A DNA stretch of 32,460 nucleotides, from the IMG/VR virus record IMGVR_UViG_3300030117_000716, positions 1-32,460 of that record; one strand, 5' to 3'. The notes under the pieces are model-generated. The model saw nothing but the letters and a program-made list of their open reading frames with translations, made no database searches and was not told the DNA's origin. Below, in pieces: positions 24,443 through 32,460 of this stretch; the stretch's first letter is position 1, and every line of letters starts with the position of its first letter. Position numbers and translations under genes: made by a program. Source of the stretch: a virus.

Positions 24443-25648
24443 ATGGTTGAATTTAGATGGGAAGGTTTAACTAAATACCAAGAGGAAGTAACACAAGAAA
24501 AAAGGTGGCAAGAAAAATTAGATATTGAAAAGAAAGATCAAGAGTTAAGAGAAAGAGAGCTTGAGTTAAAAGAAAAAACTTTAGATTTTAAAATTTTAAA
24601 ACAAGGTGAAGATCTTGCAGCAGAAGTTTTAAAATCTCTTGGTATTACTGCTTATGGATCACTATCTTCTAGTAATTCTAGTTCTAAATCTTCTAGTGGA
24701 GGTATTAATTTAGTTGATGGTAAAGTTGATCAGAGTAGTAATACAATTTTTAAGAACAAAATTAAGGATGCATATCCCGGAGTTACTGATGAAGCTTTTA
24801 CAAGACTACTAGAAAGCACTAACTTGCAACCTAATACAATGGAATTATTGTATAATGCTTTAAATAAAACTTCAGCAGCTAGAAAAAAAGATAATAGACC
24901 TGTTTTATCTAGAGAAGAAATAGGAACATTTTTAGATGATGCTATATTAACAGAGGGTAAACCTTTTGAAAATGTTATAGAAAAATTATCAAAAAGATTT
25001 CCAAATGGTATACCAGATGTTATTGAACAAGCAATTGGAAATATTGAAAACTTAGTAACTACTAGTGTTGACTTGGGTGCATTTGAAAATTTAAATCCAA
25101 TGGCAGATGCAAATGATTTAAAATTTGTAAGAGACGAAATGTTTAATACTTTAAATATAAGATTTGTAGAGTTTAGAAATAGAATTGCAAAAGCTTCTGA
25201 TAAATTAAATAATATAGATGATAAAAGCAAATCTAGATTAGATAAAGCATTAGAATCATATTTAAACACTTTAGGAAATGATTTTAGTACTATTAATAAA
25301 AAACAGGGAGATTATAAAAGAACTGAATTATTTTACAGACTTGGCACTAGTGATTTATTTAACAAAGTTATTCAAAATATACCCGGAAAAGATTTTCCAA
25401 ATAGTTTTAAAGATAGTCCTCTTTTTAAAAGACCAACACAATACTTTTTTATACCAGAAAATTTAGCAAAACAATCAGGTGCAAATAGTGTTGAAATTGC
25501 AAAAAGATTAACTGAACTAGGTATTCTTGAAGATTATAATCCTAAAAATCCTGATAATTTCTTTTCACAGTATAGAATAGAAGGACAAACAGGTAGTTAT
25601 CAAAACAAACCTGCTAATTTAGAACTTAATATTATTCCAGAAGGATAA
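24443..25648 (+). CDS. Probable internal virion protein, 401 aa
   Basis: The N-terminus is a long charged coiled coil (about 15-60, for example KKDQELRERELELKEKTLDF), followed by a Ser-rich linker (about 72-88). The remainder is helical and soluble (EEIGTFLDDAILTEG, PNGIPDVIEQAIGNIENL, FRNRIAKASDKLNNIDD) with no membrane segment. Both Pro-Gly pairs are written CCCGG. It is placed between a conserved helical protein and the 1295-aa protein, so an internal virion or ejection role is likely. No enzyme motif was found. Confidence 0.6.
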   Translation: MVEFRWEGLTKYQEEVTQEKRWQEKLDIEKKDQELRERELELKEKTLDFKILKQGEDLAAEVLKSLGITAYGSLSSSNSSSKSSSGGINLVDGKVDQSSNTIFKNKIKDAYPGVTDEAFTRLLESTNLQPNTMELLYNALNKTSAARKKDNRPVLSREEIGTFLDDAILTEGKPFENVIEKLSKRFPNGIPDVIEQAIGNIENLVTTSVDLGAFENLNPMADANDLKFVRDEMFNTLNIRFVEFRNRIAKASDKLNNIDDKSKSRLDKALESYLNTLGNDFSTINKKQGDYKRTELFYRLGTSDLFNKVIQNIPGKDFPNSFKDSPLFKRPTQYFFIPENLAKQSGANSVEIAKRLTELGILEDYNPKNPDNFFSQYRIEGQTGSYQNKPANLELNIIPEG

Positions 25649-25653
25649 AATTA

Positions 25654-28600
25654 ATGAGTGAAGTTATATCTAAGGATGACTTTCAGAAAGAATACTTTAA
25701 ATTATTTAAAGATCCTGTGTTTTCTATTGATGAAGAGGATAAAAAAGAAAGTCCTTTAACAGATGTTTTTGGAATTGAAATACAACCTGAAAAAAAAGAA
25801 ACACCTAAAATAAGTTATGATTTAGATGTTCTTAATGAACAGCTTAATCCACCTGATGAAAAAGGTTTTGTTAATATAAATAATTATGTTGACAACATGA
25901 TGGAAATGAGGTTAGCTTTTGAAGATAAAAAGATGCCTTATCCAAAAATGTTAGAGACAGGTCAAAAAATAAAAACAAATACGTTGACTCCAGAAGATAT
26001 TTATAATGATAAAACATTAATGAAAGCTGTAAGAAATTTTGTCAGTGCAAGGTATGGTCCTAATTTAATTGAAAGATTAACAGGACTTGACAATATGGGA
26101 ACTACTGCTGCTACAAATTTAGCTAGAAAGTTAAGAGGTTTTCAATACTTTAAAGATATGGATGATAGGAAGATCTTTGAAAGGTGGCAGAACCATATGA
26201 GATCTTGGGATGCAGGAAACTTATTTACAGTAGGTACTGAAGTAAATGCAGGTTTGTTAGCTACAGAAGAAGAGAGAGCTGCAATGAGTGCAGGTTATAT
26301 CCTTTTTGATTTACAGGATAATGTTTTTAAAGGTGCAATATCAGGAACTGGAAACTATAAAGAGATGGGAGATGCTCTTTACGATTATACTAAATCAACA
26401 GTATTTGATCCATTAAATTTAATGTCTTTTGGTTTAACTAAACTTCTTACATCACCTTTTGATAAACAAATAAAGACAAGTTTTAAACAAATGCAAAAGG
26501 GGTACTATAAGAGACTTATAAACTCTGGTGTTTCTAAAGAAGTTGCAAGAAAAAAAGTTAGAAATGCAATGTTTAATAGAAGCACACTTGCATCTACTTT
26601 AGCTTTTGTTCTTCCAGATTTAGCTCTTAGTGTTGGTGTAGATTTAACAGCACAGTTACAATTAATAAATGTGGGTAATCAAGAGGAACTTGATACTTTT
26701 AGAGCAGTAACAGTTGGATTAATAGGTACAGCTTTACCTCTTACAGTAGGTTTTGGAACTGTTACATATAGAAAACTTAAAGAACTTCCAATGTTTAAAA
26801 AGTATTTTTTAAACTATGAAGACATAATAGATTCTGTTCAAAAAAGTAAAAAGAAGTTTAGCACTGTAGTAAAAGAAAAAGTTTTATTACAAAAAAATAT
26901 TTTAATAGATGCTGTTGACAATACCTTTGGTGTCATATCAGGAAGTAATAAAGATTTGAAGAAGTGGGAGGAAGCTAAACAAGCAGCTATAAAGTTATTA
27001 AAGGATACAGGTAAACAAGATCAAGACATTGCAAACTCAGAAAACTTTTTAAGAGAATTTTTCTATGGTGTAAAAGATAAAAATGGAGATGTAATTACTA
27101 AAGGTTACATAGAAGCTTTGGTAGATGCAGGTTGGATGTTCAGTAAAGACTTACTAGATGACGATCAAAAAGCTACAAACATTCTTGCAGATACAATAAC
27201 GTATCTTGATGATGAAGTTATTGAAAGAATAATGAAAGCTTATGAAGCTAAAACTGGTATAAGTCTTAACCTAGATTACAATGGGCAAGCTCTTAAATCA
27301 AGATACATAACATTAGCATCAACAGGTGCTAAAGTTAATCAGATAACATCTGCCGCAGTGAGGAGTAATTTTTCTTTACATAAAGATATGCAAAAATCCA
27401 TAATTGATATGTCTCAACATAGATTTGGTAGAGGTGGTATTTATCAAGATGAACTTCTTGATACACCTAAACGAGGTAGATTTCTTTTAGGAACATATAA
27501 GAGACTTTTAACTGCTCACCCTGCAACAACAGGAGCAAACCTAAGAGGTTTTGTTGCTCTAAGTTTAGCTGACCAAGCTGCAGAAGCTTTTACGAGTGCT
27601 GTAAATATAGCACAGTCAGGTCTTTATAAAGTTCTAGGTGATCAAGACAAGGCCACATATTATGCTAGACAGTCTTATGGAAACTTTATGAGTTCCCTTA
27701 GAAGAGGTATCTCTGTTCTTGATCCTTCTTTAAATGTGGCTTATGCAAGAATAATATTAGACTTAAATCCTAAAGTTTACTCTAGAATATTCAGAGACAT
27801 AGCAGGTGATGGTGGTCCTTTAGAAAGTCTTTCATTATTTAATATGGATAGTAAAACTAATCCTGTGTTGAGTAAACTAGATTCTTTTACAAAAGGAGTT
27901 TCACACATAAGTCTTAATAGATTACAAGATGAATACACAAAATTATTTGCTTTTTCTAATAACTTAAATAAAAGAATTATGCAGAAATATGGTGTAAGTC
28001 CTAAAGCATTTTTTACAGCTGCAGAAAATTCTGGTTTAATAAATACAAAAGAATTTTTAGATGAAGTTTTAATGCCAGCTGCTTATCAAACTGGAAGACA
28101 GACAGGTTCAGTAAATTGGTCTACAATAAATAAAGGAAAAGGTAAAAACTTTTTTAGGGAAGTTGCTTCAGGTGTTGAATTTATTACTAATAAAACACCT
28201 GCAGGTATACTAGTTCCATTTGGTAGTTTTATGAATACTGTTCTAGCTACCTTTGGAGACTATTCAGGTTTTAATTTTTTAAGATTTAGTGTAGAAAAAT
28301 CTCTAGGTAAAAAACTTGATCCAGAAAGTCAAGTTATACATGAAGCTTTTGGTAAGATGGCTGTTGGTTGGACTTATCTTATGTATAGAACATTTTATGA
28401 TGTTAGTGGTAATGGAAACTCTGCTATAGAAAAAGTTGCAACTGGAAGAAGTTACAATCAAAACAGAGATGATGTAGGTGGTCTTAATGATTCTCAATTT
28501 GATTGGCCTATCAATCAAGTTGAAATGGCAGCACAAGTTTTAGCACACGCTATTAGTGGAGATGGTAGAGATGTTATGAGGGATATGAGAAACTTAAATC

Positions 28601-29541
28601 CTCTTGATGGATCTCTTGCTAATTACATTACAGAAAACTTTAACGCTTCTAATATTCCTGCTGAATTACTTAAAGAATTAAGTTTGTCTTTAGGTGTATC
28701 AGCTATTAGAGATACAGATAAATTTTTTCAATCAATAAGTCAGTCAATATATGATCTTTCCATATCTGCTCAAGCAGATGGAGGTTTGTCGCCATCTCAC
28801 AGAGATATTATTAATATAATAGCTGATGGTATGGGAAAAATTATACAAGGATCTTTAAGACCTGCTGAACCTTATGATGTTATTAATAACTTATTTACTA
28901 ATGATGGAAAGATACCTGATCTTAGACAAGGTAATCAAAGATTTAATGCAGCATTTAAATATATTGATGGTATGTTTAGTGAAAATTTACCTGATAGATA
29001 TTTTATTACTCAAGGTTATGAGAAAAGAAAAAATTTAGATGTGTCTAAAATATTGTTTATGGGTAGAAGAATGCCTCCAAATACATTAGGTATGATGATG
29101 TTGAAATCTGCTGAATATAAAGATTGGAAATTTTCTCAGTGGAAAGGAGATCCAGAGGTAAAGAATGCAATGGATAAAATTGCAGCTCCTATTTTTGAAT
29201 CAATAGCTGCTAAAGTTTACAGTAAAAATACAGATTTTTTTAGAAAAGATTTTAAAGATAAAGTTGGAATTGTAAAGTATATAGAAAAAAAACTTAAAGA
29301 AAGAGTTAAAGAAAGATTTATTAATTTTGCACCTCAATATCTACAAACTATAGCTTACATTTCAAAACAACCTAGAAAGAAAATAGCAGAAGCTAAAGCT
29401 CAATATGATGTATCAGGTTACGACTTAGATGAGATACTTAATATGCCTGATGGTTTAGAGGTACTAGAATCTATTAAATTTTTCTTAAAAGAATATGACG
29501 AGAGAGAATTCAGAAGATTAGATTTTAATAATCCATTTTAA
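25654..29541 (+). CDS. Very large internal virion (ejection) protein, 1295 aa
   Basis: The last + strand gene. Its ribosome-binding site (AGAAGGATAAA) lies in the end of the previous gene. The N-terminal 130 residues are acidic and probably extended. A hydrophobic pair at about 310-326 and 348-366 (TLASTLAFVLPDLALSVGV; TVGLIGTALPLTVGFGTV) could insert in a membrane. The long C-terminal part is helical and includes PAGILVPFGSFMNTVLATFG, a style known from large phage polyvalent or ejection proteins. Size and last-gene position match T7 gp16-type proteins that help DNA cross the cell envelope; no N-terminal lysozyme domain is seen. It ends in a 4-base convergent overlap with the - strand operon. 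Confidence 0.65.
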   Translation: MSEVISKDDFQKEYFKLFKDPVFSIDEEDKKESPLTDVFGIEIQPEKKETPKISYDLDVLNEQLNPPDEKGFVNINNYVDNMMEMRLAFEDKKMPYPKMLETGQKIKTNTLTPEDIYNDKTLMKAVRNFVSARYGPNLIERLTGLDNMGTTAATNLARKLRGFQYFKDMDDRKIFERWQNHMRSWDAGNLFTVGTEVNAGLLATEEERAAMSAGYILFDLQDNVFKGAISGTGNYKEMGDALYDYTKSTVFDPLNLMSFGLTKLLTSPFDKQIKTSFKQMQKGYYKRLINSGVSKEVARKKVRNAMFNRSTLASTLAFVLPDLALSVGVDLTAQLQLINVGNQEELDTFRAVTVGLIGTALPLTVGFGTVTYRKLKELPMFKKYFLNYEDIIDSVQKSKKKFSTVVKEKVLLQKNILIDAVDNTFGVISGSNKDLKKWEEAKQAAIKLLKDTGKQDQDIANSENFLREFFYGVKDKNGDVITKGYIEALVDAGWMFSKDLLDDDQKATNILADTITYLDDEVIERIMKAYEAKTGISLNLDYNGQALKSRYITLASTGAKVNQITSAAVRSNFSLHKDMQKSIIDMSQHRFGRGGIYQDELLDTPKRGRFLLGTYKRLLTAHPATTGANLRGFVALSLADQAAEAFTSAVNIAQSGLYKVLGDQDKATYYARQSYGNFMSSLRRGISVLDPSLNVAYARIILDLNPKVYSRIFRDIAGDGGPLESLSLFNMDSKTNPVLSKLDSFTKGVSHISLNRLQDEYTKLFAFSNNLNKRIMQKYGVSPKAFFTAAENSGLINTKEFLDEVLMPAAYQTGRQTGSVNWSTINKGKGKNFFREVASGVEFITNKTPAGILVPFGSFMNTVLATFGDYSGFNFLRFSVEKSLGKKLDPESQVIHEAFGKMAVGWTYLMYRTFYDVSGNGNSAIEKVATGRSYNQNRDDVGGLNDSQFDWPINQVEMAAQVLAHAISGDGRDVMRDMRNLNPLDGSLANYITENFNASNIPAELLKELSLSLGVSAIRDTDKFFQSISQSIYDLSISAQADGGLSPSHRDIINIIADGMGKIIQGSLRPAEPYDVINNLFTNDGKIPDLRQGNQRFNAAFKYIDGMFSENLPDRYFITQGYEKRKNLDVSKILFMGRRMPPNTLGMMMLKSAEYKDWKFSQWKGDPEVKNAMDKIAAPIFESIAAKVYSKNTDFFRKDFKDKVGIVKYIEKKLKERVKERFINFAPQYLQTIAYISKQPRKKIAEAKAQYDVSGYDLDEILNMPDGLEVLESIKFFLKEYDEREFRRLDFNNPF

Positions 29542-29750
29542 CCCTCTTCTAACATCTTGTCTGCCCACTCATAAGCTTCTCTTACTACGTCTTTTTTGTT
29601 AGACCAACTAGGACTTCTGGCTATTATACCAGATAGTGCCTGACCTGCTAGAAACCTTCTTGTCGTAAGAACCTTGTCGTTACTGTTGGTCTTAATCATA
29701 CGTAACTTGTTAAAGTTTTTAGCCTCTTGTTCTAGGTTCTTGTACTTCAT
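29538..29750 (-). CDS. Small protein of unknown function after the cell-wall hydrolase
   Basis: A 70-aa basic, helical protein starting directly at the stop of the hydrolase gene (TAGATG), with a Shine-Dalgarno (GGGAGAAG) in that gene's end, so it is translationally coupled. Sequence such as TTRRFLAGQALSGIIARS has a moderately hydrophobic stretch but no clear membrane helix. Not recognised. Coupling to the endolysin hints at a lysis-related or late role. It ends in a 4-base overlap with the + strand 1295-aa gene. Confidence 0.65.
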   Translation of the reverse strand: MKYKNLEQEAKNFNKLRMIKTNSNDKVLTTRRFLAGQALSGIIARSPSWSNKKDVVREAYEWADKMLEEG

Positions 29751-30167
29751 CTACTTCTCCCACCTATAGAAAATATGTTTACCTATTCTAGCTACTCTCT
29801 TTAGAGTCTTTGCCCAATAAGGATTGACAGAGATAGCATGGTAGTGTGTTGCTCCTTCTGTTAAGTCTGTTGTCTTACCATCACGCACAGATCTGGCAAC
29901 ACTTAAAGCAATCTCCCAAGATTTTTTATTGTGTGGTTTATCTGTAGCTCCATCACAATACCAACTGAATTGACAACGATTTTCTTTCATTGTTCCATCA
30001 GGATTCTTTTCCCCTTGTTTAACAACTTCACAAATTGTATCTGGATATCTATCGTCATTAACCCTGTTAATAACAACTTGTGCTACTGCTATCTGCTCTA
30101 CAATGCTCTGGCTTCTAGCCTCATAGTAGACATTGAGAGCAAGACAAACAAGAGCCTCTGCTAACAT
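29751..30167 (-). CDS. SleB-like cell-wall hydrolase, probable endolysin
   Basis: A 138-aa protein of the SleB-type hydrolase family (a lysozyme-like fold cleaving peptidoglycan glycan strands). The characteristic helix ALVCLALNVYYEARSQS carries the expected catalytic Glu16, followed by EQIAVAQVVINRVND, CQFSWYCDG and GATHYHA. There is no signal peptide, so it would need a holin to reach the wall. Length fits a single catalytic domain. Its start overlaps the DUF3310 stop (TAATG). It could in principle be a virion enzyme, but the small size and non-structural operon favour an endolysin. Confidence 0.85.
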   Translation of the reverse strand: MLAEALVCLALNVYYEARSQSIVEQIAVAQVVINRVNDDRYPDTICEVVKQGEKNPDGTMKENRCQFSWYCDGATDKPHNKKSWEIALSVARSVRDGKTTDLTEGATHYHAISVNPYWAKTLKRVARIGKHIFYRWEK

Positions 30168-30556
30168 TACTTATGCTTTTCTTTCAGGGCATCTACCATT
30201 TTGTTGAGATAGTATTGTGCCTTTTCCATATCTTGTACAGGTTTTCCCTTGTAATTGTACCTGTGTTGATACTTAATAACATTACCATGACAATAATCTA
30301 TGAAACCCTGTAGTCCTAAAACCTGTCTCATATAGTCAATGCATTCTAGTCCACCATTAAGAGTGTAGTGAGGTGGTTTATTCACAGGATCATACTCACC
30401 TGTAAACTTTGTGTGGTCAAGTGTGGTATCTGATGTTACTGTCACTGTATCTGTCATCTCTTCTCCATTGCAATCTTCACATTCATAACACTTCATATCG
30501 TCATCAAGATAGTTGCCACACATATAGCAAATTTCTTTTGGGTAGATAGCAGTCAT
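30167..30556 (-). CDS. DUF3310-family protein with N-terminal zinc ribbon
   Basis: A 129-aa protein. The C-terminal part has the family signature: VNKPPHY (58-64), a Gly then ECIDYM (71-76), GFIDYCHGNVIKY (84-96), KGKPVQD and KAQYYLNKM. To my knowledge this family includes T7 gp1.7, described as a nucleotide kinase, so a role in nucleotide metabolism next to the reductase is plausible. The N-terminus adds cysteines C10, C13, C23, C26 and C29 in a zinc-ribbon-like spacing. Its Shine-Dalgarno (AGGAG) lies in the last codons of the reductase gene, whose stop precedes the ATG by one base. Confidence 0.8.
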   Translation of the reverse strand: MTAIYPKEICYMCGNYLDDDMKCYECEDCNGEEMTDTVTVTSDTTLDHTKFTGEYDPVNKPPHYTLNGGLECIDYMRQVLGLQGFIDYCHGNVIKYQHRYNYKGKPVQDMEKAQYYLNKMVDALKEKHK

Positions 30557-30557
30557 G

Positions 30558-32460
30558 TTAAGCTCCTATGTCTACGATCTCACAGCTATCCCCACTACAA
30601 GCCATTGTCTGACTACCTGCAGTATTATCAACTGACTCATAATCTCGTAGCTTAGACCAATCAATTCTAGTTTTCATTTTAAGAAGCATAGCATCATACT
30701 CATCTTCTGTACACTCCTGATAAGGTGCTTGCTGATAAACATGATCTGAGTGTGGTAAAAAAGACACACCTGACATTTTATCAAAATGTTTAAACACAAA
30801 TGCTCCAACGTCAAGCCACTCTTCTTCTTTAACTGTAACAGTAATAGAAGGTTTATGCTCACACCAATGCTCTTGATAGATCAACCAGATTTCTAACTGT
30901 TCAATAGCAGATAGATCATTTCTAAGTCTAGAACCTGAAGGTGACATCATTGGAAAACTAAATACAGTTGTTGTGTCAGGTTTCATTACACAAGGTTCAC
31001 TTGGTACACCCTGATCTATCATAAACTTTGTAAGTGGGTCTTTGTTATCTCCCCTAACTGTTCTAATGTAGTATCTACTGTGTCTAGCGTGAATACCACT
31101 TGCTGAATCACATAGCTGTGATACTGTGCCTGATGGTTTAACACAGGTAATAGCTGTGCTCTCTTCTATACCAAACTTTTTAGCATACTTTTTGTTTGTA
31201 TCTATAGCTATCTGCTTTAATCTTGTAAGTCTTTCTCTCATGTTCACAAGAAAACAATTTGTATGTATGTTATCCATGATACCTGTAAGACTTACACCAA
31301 GTAATCTTTCTTCCTGTGTGTTACTTTTCCATATCTTTCTTAGGTAGGGGAAGGCAGTAAGAGTAGCTTGTGCAGTACCTAAGATAGTAGCTAATCTTAC
31401 TTTACGATCTAGGTCTTCATCTGTGTCATGCTCCTTGATCACAACTTCAGTTAAGTTACAGAACTGATGAGGTCTAAGAATAATCTCACTACAGGGATTA
31501 GTGCCAAACTCATAGTCTGGATTTCTTCTTCCATTCTTAGCTGCTTGCTTTTGTGCAGATACCCTGTTGAAAATACCTCTCTCACCTGACTTTGATTCTA
31601 CCAATGAAGTCCACTCTCGTAGGAATGTTTCTGAATCAGGTTTGTCTGTATAAGCTACAGAGTTATTAGATAGTGCCATGTGTGGTGCAGTTTCCCACCA
31701 CTGTCCTGTCTTAGCATGACGCATACGTATGTCAGAAAGGTTGCTGAGAGAGATCATGGCAGATCTACGTACACCACCTACTACTACAATCTCGCCTATC
31801 TTACACATGATACTGTGGCACTCATAGCTATTAAGTTTTCTACCTGTAGCACCCTTGAACATATTGATTGTGAACTTAAACAAATCAACAAGAGGAGCAG
31901 GTCCTGATGCTCTACCACCAAATGTTTTTAATCTAGCACCTGCAGGTCTGATCATACTAACATCATAGTCAGGAACTTCACCTGCATATAATAGTGCAAC
32001 TAACATTCTGAATGCCTTTGCCCAACCTTCCTTACTATCTCTAACAACAATCGTTGTCTGACTTTTAAATAACCTCTCTGGTATCTCTGGAAGTTTATCT
32101 ATGTATTGTCTCTCAACAGAGAAGCCTACACCTGTGCCACACAACAGTATATACATAGCTTCATCAAAAGATTTAGGATCATTGACAGGTAGATAGGAGC
32201 AGTTATACCCTGCAGTATTATCTCTGTCTAGTGCAGGTCCTGCAGTCATCAAGGCTCTCATAGATGGCATAACGTCAAGATTGTAGATAGCATTCCAGAT
32301 CTCATCTGTTGTCTTCTTGTCAAGACCTGTCTTGTCTGCCATGTAGTCTACATAACGTGTTACTGTTTCAGTCCACGTTTCTCTTCTTCCTTCTTCTTCC
32401 AACCAACGTGCATAACGAGAGGTGGCAATAAAGTTTTGATAATCTGTAGGTAAAGCGTTA
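30558..32460 (-). CDS. Adenosylcobalamin-dependent class II ribonucleotide reductase, monomeric type (5' end outside window)
   Basis: Reduces ribonucleotides to deoxyribonucleotides for phage DNA synthesis, using host B12 and no separate radical subunit. Seen: YNCSYLPV, GGVRRSAMISL, NPCSEI with a second Cys 11 residues after the first (NPC...FC, as Cys408/Cys419 of the Lactobacillus leichmannii enzyme) and Glu two after it, CVKPSGT, and a C-terminal CSGDSC pair spaced five apart like Cys731/Cys736. The frame stays open to the window end and includes IATSRYARWLEEEGRRETW, homologous to the N-terminal region, so only a short N-terminal piece is missing; the TTG at 32402 is not the start. More GC-rich than the structural genes. 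Confidence 0.92.
   Translation of the reverse strand, partial: NALPTDYQNFIATSRYARWLEEEGRRETWTETVTRYVDYMADKTGLDKKTTDEIWNAIYNLDVMPSMRALMTAGPALDRDNTAGYNCSYLPVNDPKSFDEAMYILLCGTGVGFSVERQYIDKLPEIPERLFKSQTTIVVRDSKEGWAKAFRMLVALLYAGEVPDYDVSMIRPAGARLKTFGGRASGPAPLVDLFKFTINMFKGATGRKLNSYECHSIMCKIGEIVVVGGVRRSAMISLSNLSDIRMRHAKTGQWWETAPHMALSNNSVAYTDKPDSETFLREWTSLVESKSGERGIFNRVSAQKQAAKNGRRNPDYEFGTNPCSEIILRPHQFCNLTEVVIKEHDTDEDLDRKVRLATILGTAQATLTAFPYLRKIWKSNTQEERLLGVSLTGIMDNIHTNCFLVNMRERLTRLKQIAIDTNKKYAKKFGIEESTAITCVKPSGTVSQLCDSASGIHARHSRYYIRTVRGDNKDPLTKFMIDQGVPSEPCVMKPDTTTVFSFPMMSPSGSRLRNDLSAIEQLEIWLIYQEHWCEHKPSITVTVKEEEWLDVGAFVFKHFDKMSGVSFLPHSDHVYQQAPYQECTEDEYDAMLLKMKTRIDWSKLRDYESVDNTAGSQTMACSGDSCEIVDIGA

Noticed and set aside
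24730-25269. 179-codon open frame antisense to the 401-aa gene
   Set aside because: Composition is that of a reverse translation of AT-rich coding DNA, and the + strand gene fits the operon and its coupled start signals.
32400-32402. TTG at 32402 as start of the ribonucleotide reductase
   Set aside because: Upstream codons read on without a stop and give SRYARW, conserved in class II reductases, so the true start is beyond the window.
1-32460. tRNA genes, CRISPR arrays, insertion sequences, integrase or attachment sites
   Set aside because: Gaps between genes are too short apart from 10396-10629, which shows no cloverleaf or spaced repeats; no recombinase motifs were found.
1-32460. Avoidance of GATC or GANTC sites (Dam- or CcrM-type)
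   Set aside because: Both motifs are seen many times on reading, so the site avoidance appears specific to CCWGG.

Overview
This window is a stretch of a tailed double-stranded DNA phage genome, most probably a marine podovirus of an AT-rich alphaproteobacterial host. That assignment rests on gene order (terminase, portal, scaffold, capsid, tube and nozzle proteins, fibre, very large internal virion proteins), on the absence of a tail-tape-measure or sheath gene, and on sequence styles familiar from uncultured marine podoviruses. The host assignment is inference. No tRNA, integrase, insertion sequence or CRISPR array was seen.

Layout. On the + strand (3-29541) lies a nearly gapless late region: terminase large subunit (5' end outside the window), portal, a small protein, two large virion-associated proteins, scaffold, then a 234-bp regulatory gap with a good sigma70-type promoter, major capsid protein, probable decoration protein, an intrinsic terminator, tail adaptor, tail nozzle, tail fibre, fibre/tail chaperone, two small membrane proteins, and five genes ending in a 1295-aa probable ejection protein. 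Many genes are joined by TAATG overlaps or have a Shine-Dalgarno inside the preceding gene, so translation is probably coupled. On the - strand (29538-32460), converging with a 4-bp overlap, lies a more GC-rich operon: B12-dependent monomeric class II ribonucleotide reductase (start outside the window), a DUF3310 protein with an N-terminal zinc ribbon, a SleB-like cell-wall hydrolase (probable endolysin) and a small unknown protein.

How it works together: the + strand builds the head, packages DNA and makes a short tail with a set of proteins probably injected into the host; the - strand supplies deoxynucleotides and lysis. The capsid and decoration genes form a promoter-to-terminator unit suited to high expression.

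Most notable signals: (1) I find no CCWGG site anywhere, while all 15 Pro-Gly dipeptides are written CCC-GGN or CCG-GGN, which looks like escape from a CCWGG-specific host defence; (2) exact 22- and 11-residue periodicities in the 1425-aa protein; (3) a recurring Gly-Gly-hydrophobic motif shared by three large virion proteins; (4) a probable internal translation start in the 883-aa gene; (5) a domain resembling those of phage polyvalent proteins in the 1227-aa protein; (6) a Tat-like segment inside a virion protein. All counts were made by eye.
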